Below are positions 34,168-42,869 of a DNA stretch of 64,000 nt, piece by piece. Both the position numbers and the translations under genes were made by a program. The DNA is from Draconibacterium mangrovi_A (lineage in GTDB: Bacteria; Bacteroidota; Bacteroidia; Bacteroidales; Prolixibacteraceae): NCBI RefSeq assembly GCF_037646455.1, contig NZ_JBBIXN010000001.1:186001-250000 (forward strand). The letters run 5' to 3'. The notes beneath the pieces were generated by a model. That model was given only the letters and a program-made list of their open reading frames with translations. It was not told the DNA's origin and did no database searches. Position 1 is the first letter of the stretch. Each line of letters starts with the position of its first letter.

Positions 34168-35595
34168 ATGAGATACTTTTATTCTGCTCTGGCTATTCTA
34201 TTTCTACTAATTAGTTGCCAGAAAAAAGAAATTGAACGCCCCAACATCCTGTTTATTTTTGCCGACGATTTGAGTTACGAAGCCGTGCATTTTAACGGAA
34301 ACATTGAAGTTAATACGCCCAACCTTGATCAGCTTGCTGAAGAAGGTGTGACCTTCACCCATACCTACAATATGGGAGGATGGAACGGTGCAGTTTGTGT
34401 GGCCAGCCGTGCCATGTTGAATACCGGAAGGTTTCTGTGGCGGGCAAAATCAGCACAAACGAACTACAACGAAATGAAAAACCGGAACCAGTTTTGGAGT
34501 TTAGAACTCGGTAATGCAGGATACGAAACTTATATGACCGGAAAGTGGCACATTTCGATACCTGCTGACAGTCTTTTTAACCATGTGCGTGATATCCGCC
34601 CCGGAATGCCGTCTTCGGTTCCGGAAGCCTACAACAGGCCTCAATCGAGGAGCGATACAACCTGGCTTCCGTGGCATACCAAATACGGTGGATACTGGCA
34701 GGGAGGAAAACACTGGACAGAAGTGGTTGGCGACAATGCCATTGATTTTCTGGATCTGGCAAAATCGAGCGAGCATCCTTTTTTTATGTACCTGGCTTTT
34801 AACGCTCCGCACGATCCGCGACAATCGCCCAAAAAATTTGTGGACATGTATCCGGTTGAACAAATAAAGGTACCCAATAATTTTCTTGAACTTTATCCTT
34901 ATAAAGACGACATGGGATGTGGTGAAGATTTACGCGATGAACGACTGGCACCATTTCCACGAACGAAATATTCGATTCAAACACACCGGCAGGAATACTA
35001 CGCTATAATTACCCATTTGGATGAACAGATCGGGCGAATACTGGCCTATTTAAGGGAAAGCGGCCAGGACAAAAACACCTACATTCTGTTTAGTGCCGAT
35101 CACGGGCTTTCGGTTGGGCACCACGGACTTGTTGGTAAGCAAAGCATGTACGATCATAGTATGCGGGTTCCCCTGATTGTAGTCGGACCCGATATTCCTG
35201 AAAATGAACAACGCGAAATGCAGGTCTATCTTCAGGATATTATGGCAACCACATTTGATTTGGCCGGAGTTGATAAACCGGAGTATGTTGAATTTAACAG
35301 CTTATTGCCCCTGATCAATAAGAAGAAATCTGAAAGCTTTTATACTGAAATTTATGGTGCGTATATTAATTTCCAGCGCATGGTAAGAACCGATAAATAC
35401 AAATTGATTGTTTACCCGAGGGCAAGAAAAATGTTATTATTCGATCTGAAGAACGATCCGCAGGAAATGCACGATTTGTTTGATGATCCAGCAATGAAGG
35501 AAACAAAACTTGAACTAATATCGAGATTAAAGGCGCAGCAGAAAGCGATGGATGATACACTGAATCTGCACGTTTATTTCCCCGATTACTTTTAA
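34168..35595 (+). CDS. S1-family sulfatase lipoprotein
   Basis: A 475-residue sulfatase with a lipoprotein signal (Cys17, LLISC). Metal ligands D33 and D34 sit in IFADDLSYEA. The formylglycine signature is C77-V-A-S-R81; Cys is the residue converted by a maturase such as anSME or FGE, neither of which is in the window. The second metal site is SADHGLSVGHHG. It should remove sulfate from a glycan, with the substrate not readable. A sulfatase is consistent with marine polysaccharide use. It starts 30 bases after the preceding lipoprotein gene. Confidence 0.9.
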   Translation: MRYFYSALAILFLLISCQKKEIERPNILFIFADDLSYEAVHFNGNIEVNTPNLDQLAEEGVTFTHTYNMGGWNGAVCVASRAMLNTGRFLWRAKSAQTNYNEMKNRNQFWSLELGNAGYETYMTGKWHISIPADSLFNHVRDIRPGMPSSVPEAYNRPQSRSDTTWLPWHTKYGGYWQGGKHWTEVVGDNAIDFLDLAKSSEHPFFMYLAFNAPHDPRQSPKKFVDMYPVEQIKVPNNFLELYPYKDDMGCGEDLRDERLAPFPRTKYSIQTHRQEYYAIITHLDEQIGRILAYLRESGQDKNTYILFSADHGLSVGHHGLVGKQSMYDHSMRVPLIVVGPDIPENEQREMQVYLQDIMATTFDLAGVDKPEYVEFNSLLPLINKKKSESFYTEIYGAYINFQRMVRTDKYKLIVYPRARKMLLFDLKNDPQEMHDLFDDPAMKETKLELISRLKAQQKAMDDTLNLHVYFPDYF

Positions 35596-35659
35596 GCACG
35601 ACTCCAGCTAAAAAATCGGATTTTCGTCAACACCTGGCAATGCGGTTTGTTATGCTAGT

Positions 35660-36037
35660 GTGGAACAAAAAAAACCGGTGATATTATTTGATGGTATTTG
35701 CAACCTATGCAATGCTTCCATCAATTTCATTCTTAAGCGGGATAAGGATAAATTGTTTCGTTACGTTTCCCTGCAATCGGACGAGGGGAAACTACTCGTT
35801 GAACATCATCAAATTCCCAAAGAAACTGATTCGGTGATACTAATTAAAAACGAAAAGGTTTTTATTGAATCGGACGCAGCCATTGAAATCGGCCAATTGT
35901 TACCCTGGCCATTGAAATGGTCACCTGTTTTGAGGATTATTCCGAAAAAGATAAGAAATGGGATTTACCGATGGATTGCAAGAAACCGTTACCGATGGTT
36001 TGGGAAACGTGAAACCTGCCGAATTATTCAAAACTAA
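35660..36037 (+). CDS. DCC-family thiol-disulfide oxidoreductase (DUF393)
   Basis: A 125-residue protein starting at a GTG (35660). It has the DxxCxxC signature in LFDGICNLCN at about 9-18, which names the DCC family. Other hallmarks are RYVSLQSDEG and an uncharged loop before a basic C-terminus (WFGKRETCR). The family is thought to be thioredoxin-like, but the reaction is not established. Its end overlaps the DUF4924 gene on the other strand by 14 bases. Confidence 0.82.
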   Translation: MEQKKPVILFDGICNLCNASINFILKRDKDKLFRYVSLQSDEGKLLVEHHQIPKETDSVILIKNEKVFIESDAAIEIGQLLPWPLKWSPVLRIIPKKIRNGIYRWIARNRYRWFGKRETCRIIQN

Positions 36038-36566
36038 ACTCACCGGTTTCGAAGTCGCGGTATATTTTCGAAAGTGCACTCAGCCATTGACTGATGCGCC
36101 TGATGGCATCGGTGGTGGCATCGGTCACCGTCTTTTTTTGCATTTTCAAAAGCAGAAAACCATAGATGGAAGTAATTCCCAAATCGACATCGTTTTTGGC
36201 CTGCGGATTTTTCTGCCTTAATTCGGTTAACAAACCCGCTACCGCCTGAAATGTTTGCACATACACTCCGTCCTGTTTCGTTTCCATCAGCTTCATATGG
36301 AAATCATTCAAATCATTTTTCAGGTTATCAATGAACTGTAAGTGTCCTTTTTCCCTGATCTGTTCTCTCTCCATCATGAGCACCAGGTTGGCGTACCAAT
36401 CCGTGATTTCTGCCTTTGTTTTGTCATCGGCATCGTAACTGTTCACCAGGCGTTGTTCAATCAGTTCCATATCGAGTTTGAACGCCCTGATCAGGTCTTC
36501 AATCTGGTAGAGGTATAAAATGTATTCAGCTAAATTCTCTTTTCTTTTTTGTTTCGCTATCAGCAT
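36024..36566 (-). CDS. DUF4924 family protein
   Basis: A 180-residue, all-helical, charged protein beginning MLIAKQKRKENLAEYILYLYQIEDLIRA. This is the DUF4924 pattern known only from Bacteroidota. There is no signal peptide or membrane segment, so it is cytoplasmic. No function is known. It lies downstream of the S4-domain gene with a 77-base gap. Confidence 0.78.
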   Translation of the reverse strand: MLIAKQKRKENLAEYILYLYQIEDLIRAFKLDMELIEQRLVNSYDADDKTKAEITDWYANLVLMMEREQIREKGHLQFIDNLKNDLNDFHMKLMETKQDGVYVQTFQAVAGLLTELRQKNPQAKNDVDLGITSIYGFLLLKMQKKTVTDATTDAIRRISQWLSALSKIYRDFETGEFSFE

Positions 36567-36643
36567 ACAAATGAGTTTAAAGTTTACTGTACAAGTTTAA
36601 AGTTCGATTAATTGTCACATTTCAGCAGCAGGCCGCCGTGCTT

Positions 36644-37021
36644 TTACCAATCAAAAAATTCGTCCAGGTCGCGACGGTCTTTTTTTGTTGGCCGGCCAGT
36701 TCCTTTGGCGCGCTGGCTCCAGCGCATGTGTTTTTGCATTTCCAGCACTTTCAGTTCCTCAGTAGGCGTAATGTCCTCCAAATAGGCAGTTACCAATTTG
36801 GCTCCCATTCTTTTTCCCGACAAAGCCCGCACTTTAAAGCTGCGTGTTATTTGCAATTTTCGCACTTTAACCACTTCCCCTACATGAACATCACGCGATG
36901 CTTTCACTGCAATATCGCCGATCGTTACGTGTCCTTTTTTGCAGGCTTCGGTCGCCTGACTGCGCGTCTTAAATATACGAACCGCCCATAACCATTTATC
37001 AATGCGAACTCCATCAGCCAT
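36644..37021 (-). CDS. hslR: S4-domain RNA-binding heat-shock protein (Hsp15 family)
   Basis: A 125-residue protein with an S4 domain at about 4-65 (VRIDKWLWAVRIFKTRSQATEACKKG) and a basic tail (SQRAKGTGRPTKKDRR). Hsp15 binds stalled 50S subunits carrying nascent chains and helps recycle them. The length and motif match. It lies 11 bases after pth in the same direction, consistent with a translation-quality operon. Confidence 0.87.
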   Translation of the reverse strand: MADGVRIDKWLWAVRIFKTRSQATEACKKGHVTIGDIAVKASRDVHVGEVVKVRKLQITRSFKVRALSGKRMGAKLVTAYLEDITPTEELKVLEMQKHMRWSQRAKGTGRPTKKDRRDLDEFFDW

Positions 37022-37032
37022 AAATACAACAA

Positions 37033-37596
37033 CTATCTTTTGTTATGAAAGTTCATGGTGCGCTCAACACCTATCGTTCCGAAGCTTTTTATGATTTCGA
37101 TGCTATCGTCGATTTTAAAAGGTAATTCTTTTTCTTCTTCCCTGCTCCATTCACCCAGCACATAGTTCACCTGGTAACCTTTATGAAAATCGTCGCCAAT
37201 ACCGAAGCGGAGACGGGCATAATCATTACGGCCCAGCACTTGGTTGATGTTTTCCAGTCCGTTATGACCACCGGCACCACCTTTAGCCCGCACCCTTAGG
37301 GTTCCGAAAGGAAGCGCGATATCATCAACCAACACCAAAAGATTTTTGATATCGATCTTTTCCTTTTGCAACCAGTAATTCACAGCCCTTCCGCTGAGGT
37401 TCATGTAAGTGCTTGGCTTAAGCAAAATAAAACTACGCGCCTTAAATTTGTATTCGGCTACAAATCCATAACGCTTATCGTTAAAACTAATATTGGACGC
37501 CTCAGCGAGTGCGTCCAATATTTGAAAGCCAATATTATGGCGAGTATTTTTGTATTCTGATCCTATATTACCGAGACCGGCAATTAAGTACTTCAC
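37033..37596 (-). CDS. pth: Peptidyl-tRNA hydrolase
   Basis: A 187-residue enzyme starting at a GTG (37596), since MKYLIAGLGNIG is the conserved start. It carries NTRHNIGF with the catalytic His, KPSTYMNLSG, and GGAGGHNGLENI. It releases peptides from prematurely dropped peptidyl-tRNA. It is directly downstream of rplY, a common arrangement. Confidence 0.95.
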   Translation of the reverse strand: MKYLIAGLGNIGSEYKNTRHNIGFQILDALAEASNISFNDKRYGFVAEYKFKARSFILLKPSTYMNLSGRAVNYWLQKEKIDIKNLLVLVDDIALPFGTLRVRAKGGAGGHNGLENINQVLGRNDYARLRFGIGDDFHKGYQVNYVLGEWSREEEKELPFKIDDSIEIIKSFGTIGVERTMNFHNKR

Positions 37597-37613
37597 ACAA
37601 ATGTATTTTTAGA

Positions 37614-38255
37614 TTATTCTTCGCTGGTTTCTTCAGCTCCTTCTTCAGCTCCTTCTTCAGTTCCTTCTTCCTCCATATCTTCAGGCAATTCCATACCTGC
37701 AGCCGAACGAGCGGCCCTTGTAGTAATTACGCTTACAATAACATTCGATTGTGGGTCCAGGAATTCAACATTCTCCACATTCAAATCAGCTACCTTGATG
37801 CTTTGTCCCAAAATCAGTTTGGTAACATCAATTTCGATTACATCAGGCAGGTCGCCCGGTAAGGCTTTAACTTTTAAACGACGTTGGTTCATACTCAGTT
37901 TACCACCTGATTTAGTACCTTCTGCCTGTCCAATAATTTTAATCGGAAGTTCGATTTTTACAGTTTTATCATCGCTGATTTCCAGGAAATCGACATGCAT
38001 CACAACTTCATCAACCGGATGCCATTGCATATCCTGCATGATGGCGGTGTGTGTTTTTCCGTCCAGCTCAATATTAATGAGGTATACACTTGGCGTATAA
38101 ATCAATTGTCTGAGTTCTGAAAAATCTACTGAAAAGTGGGTGGTTTCGCCGCCTCCGTATAAAACGGCCGGAGCTTTTTCGGCTGCACGAAGTTTTTTAG
38201 CTTCTTTTTTGCCGAGGGAAGTACGTGGTTCCCCTTTAATCGTAACTGACTTCAT
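37614..38255 (-). CDS. rplY: Ribosomal protein L25 (general stress protein Ctc type)
   Basis: A 213-residue L25 of the long two-domain (Ctc) form, which binds 5S rRNA. The N-terminal domain shows EPRTSLGKKEAKKLRAAEKAPAVLYGG, followed by the beta C-terminal domain (about 95-185). The last 25 residues are almost all Glu, Gly and Ala, encoded by a 12-base tandem repeat (see 37629-37674). It is the first gene of a run with pth and the S4-domain gene. A -7 promoter element lies at 38361-38368. Confidence 0.94.
   Translation of the reverse strand: MKSVTIKGEPRTSLGKKEAKKLRAAEKAPAVLYGGGETTHFSVDFSELRQLIYTPSVYLINIELDGKTHTAIMQDMQWHPVDEVVMHVDFLEISDDKTVKIELPIKIIGQAEGTKSGGKLSMNQRRLKVKALPGDLPDVIEIDVTKLILGQSIKVADLNVENVEFLDPQSNVIVSVITTRAARSAAGMELPEDMEEEGTEEGAEEGAEETSEE
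37629..37674 (-). repeat. 12-base tandem repeat inside rplY coding for acidic tail
   Basis: Unit ttcttcagctcc occurs at 37629-37640 and 37641-37652, with one mismatch at 37653-37664 and a partial fourth copy. It encodes the repeated EEGA-type residues of the L25 tail. It keeps the frame because the unit is a multiple of three. Confidence 0.8.
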
Positions 38256-38360
38256 TTCAAATAATTTTTGTTAATAAATATGGTACTCAGTCCTCCCCAT
38301 CGGCTGACAGGGCAAACAGCATGCACATTATTAATGCCTCTGCTTATGGAAAAAGCGGTG

Positions 38361-38368
38361 CAAAAATA
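38361..38368 (-). promoter_or_regulatory. Candidate -7 promoter element of rplY
   Basis: TATTTTTG on the minus strand, 105 bases upstream of the rplY start. No clear -33 partner is seen. It would give a leader of about 100 bases, long enough for regulation. Confidence 0.35.
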
Positions 38369-38372
38369 TAAA

Positions 38373-39308
38373 TTATTTATAATATAACGAACTTATTGAC
38401 TGATTTTTATACACCCGTTTTATGGCCTCTGCGAATGCATCGGCAGTTGAGATATAATTGATTTTCGAACTCTCGATTTTCGACTTGATCGAGTCGGTAA
38501 AATAAACAGCTTCCAACTCCGATTTTTCAATGCGTTCAACCGCCGGTCCTGACAGTACACCGTGAGCAGCAAATGCACGAACACTGCGGGCTCCCTTTTT
38601 CTTCATCAGGTTGGCTGCTTTTGTGATCGTACCCGCCGTATCGATCATATCGTCAACAATTATCACATCTCGTCCTTCCACATCACCAATTACAGTCATG
38701 TTTCCAACCTCGTTGGGACGCGCCCTTGTTTTATGGCAGATAACGATGCCTGTATCTAACATTTTAGCGTAAGTATTGGCTCGTTTCGTACCACCTACAT
38801 CAGGTGAAGCAATTACCACATCTTTCAGTCCCATTTTTTCGATGAAAGGAACAAATAAAGTGGAAGCATACAAATGATCCACCGGAACATCAAAGAATCC
38901 CTGAATCTGATCGGCATGCAGATCCATCGTAATTAAACGATCGATTCCGGCTACTGATAACAAATCGGCCACCAGTTTGGCACCAATCGAAACACGCGGT
39001 TTGTCCTTGCGGTCTTGGCGCGCATAGCCAAAATACGGAATAACTGCAATTACTTTATAGGCGCTGGCACGCTTGGCCGCATCGATCATAAGCAGCAATT
39101 CAAGGAGGTTGTCGGCAGGTGGCGGCGTCGACTGGACAATAAAAACATGCGATCCGCGGATGGTTTCTTCGTAGCAAGGTTCAAATTCGCCATCGGCAAA
39201 AACCGGACACGACGAATGACCAAGATCGACATCCAGGCTGTCGCAAATTTTTTCTGTCAAATACCTTGAATTTCTTCCTGTAAAAATTTTAAGCGGGTGA
39301 GTCTTCAT
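38373..39308 (-). CDS. prs: Ribose-phosphate pyrophosphokinase
   Basis: A 311-residue enzyme that makes PRPP from ribose 5-phosphate and ATP. Motifs: FADGEFEPCYEETIRG, the catalytic loop FGYARQDRKDKPRVSIGAKLVADLL, MDLHADQIQGFF, and the PRPP-binding loop VDDMIDTAGT. Length is normal for bacterial class I enzymes. It is preceded by a convincing promoter at 39347-39380. Confidence 0.96.
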   Translation of the reverse strand: MKTHPLKIFTGRNSRYLTEKICDSLDVDLGHSSCPVFADGEFEPCYEETIRGSHVFIVQSTPPPADNLLELLLMIDAAKRASAYKVIAVIPYFGYARQDRKDKPRVSIGAKLVADLLSVAGIDRLITMDLHADQIQGFFDVPVDHLYASTLFVPFIEKMGLKDVVIASPDVGGTKRANTYAKMLDTGIVICHKTRARPNEVGNMTVIGDVEGRDVIIVDDMIDTAGTITKAANLMKKKGARSVRAFAAHGVLSGPAVERIEKSELEAVYFTDSIKSKIESSKINYISTADAFAEAIKRVYKNQSISSLYYK

Positions 39309-39346
39309 TCAAATTTTCCTTAAGATTACGATGTAGGTTTATGCTG

Positions 39347-39380
39347 CAAAGTTAAAACTTTGAGTGATATCGTCTCCAAA
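39347..39380 (-). promoter_or_regulatory. Candidate promoter of prs
   Basis: On the minus strand a -33 TTTG (39377-39380) and a -7 TAACTTTG (39347-39354) are 22 bases apart, close to the Bacteroidota consensus. The -7 element ends 38 bases before the prs ATG. Confidence 0.55.
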
Positions 39381-39411
39381 ATATCCAATAGAACGAATAA
39401 AAACAAACGTG

Positions 39412-40008
39412 TTACGGATTTTTATTCACGTCGTCGATAAATGCAAGTATTTCTTCCTTGCCGGCACCTGTTTCAGCTGATGAAACAAAATAGCCGGGCA
39501 TGGTTTCCCAGGTTTCAAACATTTTTTTTTCGTAAGCTTTCAGGTTTGCTTCCAGTTCCCTGGGATTTAGTTTGTCGGCTTTTGTAAATACAATAGTGAA
39601 TGGAATTTCGCTAGTGCCCAGCCATTCCATAAACTCCAGATCAACTTGCTGTGCCGGATGTCGTGCATCGATAAGCACAAACAAACAGTAAAGGTTCTCG
39701 CGTTTCAGGATGTAATTTTGAAGCATTTTCTCCCATTTCAGGCGTTCGGCCTTGGGCACTTTGGCGTAACCATATCCGGGCAAATCAACCAGGTACCAAT
39801 CCTTGTTAATAAGGAAATGATTTAGCAGACGTGTTTTTCCCGGTTTGCCCGAAATTTTTGCCAATGACTTTTTATTGGTGAGCATATTTATCAGCGACGA
39901 CTTTCCAACATTCGAGCGGCCAATAAATGCATATTCCGGTTTGTTGGGCGCCGGACACTTTTCTACTTCAGTATTACTCATTAAGAACTGAGCTTCTTTT
40001 ATCTCCAT
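39412..40008 (-). CDS. engB: Ribosome-biogenesis GTPase EngB (YsxC/YihA)
   Basis: From the ATG at 40008 it has 198 residues. G motifs are clear: GRSNVGKSSLIN (P-loop), PGKTRLLN (switch), DLPGYGYA and FTKADK, with SSAETGAG near the end. It is a GTPase required for assembly of the large ribosomal subunit. It is upstream of prs on the same strand; the 103-base gap between them holds the prs promoter. Confidence 0.95.
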   Translation of the reverse strand: MEIKEAQFLMSNTEVEKCPAPNKPEYAFIGRSNVGKSSLINMLTNKKSLAKISGKPGKTRLLNHFLINKDWYLVDLPGYGYAKVPKAERLKWEKMLQNYILKRENLYCLFVLIDARHPAQQVDLEFMEWLGTSEIPFTIVFTKADKLNPRELEANLKAYEKKMFETWETMPGYFVSSAETGAGKEEILAFIDDVNKNP

Positions 40009-40053
40009 CAAAAAATTGATTTTGTATGATTTCTGAAGTTAAGGAATTATCTC

Positions 40054-41037
40054 CTACTTGATGTAAACTTCCAGGATTTTTACTTTTTCGCTGCGTGGTT
40101 TAAGCTGCACTGATTCAATGCTGGCCGGAACCAGAACAGTTTCACCCATTTCGGCTGTTTCCGCTCCATTCTCCGTTTTTATTTCGAAACTTCCTTCCAG
40201 CGTCATGTAAATCACAAATGAATCCAACTCGTTGTATTCTTTGTCCAGTTCTTTATTAAACTCAATAATGTTCGTGGTAAAATACGGACAACTCACCAAT
40301 TCGGTGGGTACATTGGCCTGGGTTTCGTAGGGAGTTTTGTATTCACTGGCATATGTAAAATCAATGGCATCGAGTGCCAGGTCAGTATGAAGTTCACGCT
40401 CATTTCCCTGATCATCTTTTCGGTTGTAATCGAAAATCCGGTAAGTAACATCTGATGTTTGCTGAATTTCGGCTACCAAACAGCCTTTCCCAATGGCATG
40501 AACGCGCCCCGCAGGAATAAAGAACACATCGCCCACCTCTGCCTCATCGTAATGTAAAAGATCGGTCAGTTTGCCCGCACTGAAATATTCGAGGTACTTT
40601 TCGCGGTTCATCACCTGGTTAAAGCCCGAGTTTATAAGCGCTCCTTTTTCGGCACCGGCCACGTACCACATTTCGGTTTTACCGTAGGCATTGTGGCGTT
40701 CTTTCGATAACTTATCGTTGGGATGCACCTGAATGGAAAGATCGTCCTGGGCATCGATAAATTTAATGAGCAGAGGGAATTCGTTTCCAAACTTTTCATA
40801 GACTTTGTCGCCAACCAGGTCGCCCATGTAAATCTCGATCAATTCATTCAAGTCGTTTCCGGTCAGGAAACCGTTGGCGACCACCGATATATTACCTTCA
40901 ACACCCGACAATTCCCAGCTTTCGCCACAGTTTGGCAAATCGCCGTAATCTTTATTCAGTATGCTGCGCATGCGATTGCCTCCCCAGATCTTCTCGTGAA
41001 ATATGGGTTTAAATTTGATGGGATAAAGTTCGCTCAT
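40054..41037 (-). CDS. manA: Mannose-6-phosphate isomerase, class I
   Basis: A 327-residue cupin-type zinc enzyme that interconverts mannose 6-phosphate and fructose 6-phosphate. The zinc site residues are in DDLSIQVHPND (Gln-x-His) and YGKTEMWYV (Glu), with the third His in IPAGRVHAIGKG. A C-terminal cupin half follows (EVYIK end). Product could feed capsule or GDP-sugar synthesis or take up mannose released by the GH26 enzyme. It is followed by engB 45 bases later. Confidence 0.93.
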   Translation of the reverse strand: MSELYPIKFKPIFHEKIWGGNRMRSILNKDYGDLPNCGESWELSGVEGNISVVANGFLTGNDLNELIEIYMGDLVGDKVYEKFGNEFPLLIKFIDAQDDLSIQVHPNDKLSKERHNAYGKTEMWYVAGAEKGALINSGFNQVMNREKYLEYFSAGKLTDLLHYDEAEVGDVFFIPAGRVHAIGKGCLVAEIQQTSDVTYRIFDYNRKDDQGNERELHTDLALDAIDFTYASEYKTPYETQANVPTELVSCPYFTTNIIEFNKELDKEYNELDSFVIYMTLEGSFEIKTENGAETAEMGETVLVPASIESVQLKPRSEKVKILEVYIK

Positions 41038-41105
41038 TGTATTTTACTTAATTTCTTTGTTTACGCTATTCAGAAAATGAACAGTAATAAAGCAGAAGGG
41101 TTTAA

Positions 41106-41405
41106 TTAAAATTCAAAATCTACTGCTGCACGGGCCTCTGTAACTTCGCCAACATAGGCCACCACCTTCTGATGTTCGGGATGGACACGATAGACATCCA
41201 GCGCCTCAACGCTATCAAAATGAGTGATCAATGCCAGATCAAAACTTTTGGCGTCCAGTTCATAGTTTTCGCCCACTTCGATATGTTGTAATTCCGGGAT
41301 CTTATTTTTTAAAACCAGTAACATTCGCTTCAGTTCGGCCAAAATTTGTTCTTTCTCCGAATTCTGGTATTTCTTCAACTTAAAAAGAACCACGTGGTTG
41401 ATCAT
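41106..41405 (-). CDS. Dabb (stress-responsive alpha/beta barrel) domain protein
   Basis: A 99-residue protein that is one Dabb domain: INHVVLFKLKKY at the start, SFDLALITHFDSVEALDVYRVHPEHQKV in the middle. The fold is a dimeric ferredoxin-like barrel. Members vary in function, and this one has no assigned reaction. It is 68 bases upstream of manA. Confidence 0.85.
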   Translation of the reverse strand: MINHVVLFKLKKYQNSEKEQILAELKRMLLVLKNKIPELQHIEVGENYELDAKSFDLALITHFDSVEALDVYRVHPEHQKVVAYVGEVTEARAAVDFEF

Positions 41406-41519
41406 TGCTGTCTATTTTTTGTAAATTGTACTTTTAAAGCTACGAAATTAGTGTTTTCTTAGCATTCTGTTTGGCTTATCCAATCGTGAAAAATAAAGAT
41501 AACAATTAATTAGAAGATC

Positions 41520-42134
41520 ATGCTGATTATTGGCATAGCAGGCGGAACCGGTTCGGGAAAGACCACGGTAGTAAATAAAATCTGCGAGCAGTTTTCGAGA
41601 GAAGAAGTAGCTGTTCTTTCGCACGATTCGTATTATTACGACAACAGTAATTTATCGTTGGAAGAGCGACGTAAAAAGAACTTCGACCATCCCGATTCAA
41701 TCGAGTTCGACCTGATGATCGATCATGTAAAAAAACTCCAGCGCGGAGAAGCCATCAATGAACCCGTGTATTCTTTTATTACCTGTACCCGTTCGGAAGA
41801 AACACACCCTGTTGAGCCACGACAGGTTTTGATCATCGAAGGAATTTTATGCCTGACGAATAAAGCATTGCGCGATCTGATGGACATAAAAGTTTATGTT
41901 GACTGCGATTCCGACATCCGGCTTTCGAGGGTCATTCAGCGCGACATTCAGGAGCGGGGCCGTGATGTGGGTCAGGTGCTTAATCGTTACGAAAAAACCG
42001 TTCGCCCGAGCCATCTGCAATTTATTGAACCCACAAAAAGGTACGCCGATATTATTGTTCCGCAGGGAGGCAAGAACAAAATTGCCATTCAAATTCTGAC
42101 AAATCATATTCTTCAAACCTTAATTAACCGGTAA
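41520..42134 (+). CDS. udk: Uridine kinase
   Basis: A 204-residue P-loop kinase with GGTGSGKTT at 8-16, SHDSYYYDN and HPDSIEFDLM, which identify uridine/cytidine kinase. It phosphorylates uridine and cytidine in pyrimidine salvage. Its stop overlaps the ATG of the next gene (TAATG), so the two are cotranslated. Confidence 0.94.
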   Translation: MLIIGIAGGTGSGKTTVVNKICEQFSREEVAVLSHDSYYYDNSNLSLEERRKKNFDHPDSIEFDLMIDHVKKLQRGEAINEPVYSFITCTRSEETHPVEPRQVLIIEGILCLTNKALRDLMDIKVYVDCDSDIRLSRVIQRDIQERGRDVGQVLNRYEKTVRPSHLQFIEPTKRYADIIVPQGGKNKIAIQILTNHILQTLINR

Positions 42135-42856
42135 TGTTACACAATTTGAACATCGAAGAGATCTTATTCCTGGATATAGAAACCGTTCCTCTGGCACCCG
42201 AATACACCGAGCTCACTGAAAAGTGGCAAAAACTTTGGGCGCGCAAAATGCAATTCCAGATCGATAATGGTGAGCCTGCCGAAGAATTGTACGACCGGGC
42301 CGGCATTTACGCCGAATTTGGAAGAATAATCTGCATTTCGGCCGGTTATGTTACACAAAAAGATGGCGAGCCGTGGTTTCGGGTAAAATCGTTTTACGAT
42401 AAGGATGAGAAGGAACTGATCCAAAACTTTTTTAATGCACTGGGACAATTTGCCAAGGCGGGTAAACGCAGGCTTTGTGCCCATAACGGACAGGAATTCG
42501 ACTTCCCATACATTTCGCGCCGTGCACTGGTTAATAATCTGAATTTGCCAAAAGTGCTGGACATTGCCGGTGCAAAACCCTGGGAAGTAAAAGATGTTCT
42601 GATCGACACGCTGCAACTCTGGAAATTTGGCGACTACAAACACTATACTTCGCTGTCGCTGTTGTGTGAACTGTTTAATATTCCAACGCCGAAAGACGAC
42701 ATTGACGGCAGCCAGGTAGCAAAAGTTTACTGGGAAGATAAAGACATCGACCGCATAATTATGTACTGCGAAAAAGATACGCTGGCGGTAGCCAACCTAC
42801 TTTTAAAATATAAAGGAGATAAAATTATTCCTTTCGAGAACCTGGAAAGCGTTTAA
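42134..42856 (+). CDS. 3'-5' exonuclease of PolB type
   Basis: A 240-residue DEDD exonuclease domain protein (DNA_pol_B_exo2 type). Exo I is FLDIETVPL, Exo II is CAHNGQEFDFPYISRR, and the last Asp lies in YCEKDTLAVANL. It has no polymerase domain. It is cotranslated with udk, so a nucleotide-salvage or DNA-processing link is possible but not proven. Confidence 0.85.
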   Translation: MLHNLNIEEILFLDIETVPLAPEYTELTEKWQKLWARKMQFQIDNGEPAEELYDRAGIYAEFGRIICISAGYVTQKDGEPWFRVKSFYDKDEKELIQNFFNALGQFAKAGKRRLCAHNGQEFDFPYISRRALVNNLNLPKVLDIAGAKPWEVKDVLIDTLQLWKFGDYKHYTSLSLLCELFNIPTPKDDIDGSQVAKVYWEDKDIDRIIMYCEKDTLAVANLLLKYKGDKIIPFENLESV

Positions 42857-42869
42857 TGTTCTAAGGAAC

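Noticed and set aside
36024..36037. Overlap of the DCC-family gene and the DUF4924 gene as a frameshift or fusion
   Set aside because: They lie on opposite strands and both are complete, so it is a simple 14-base convergent overlap.
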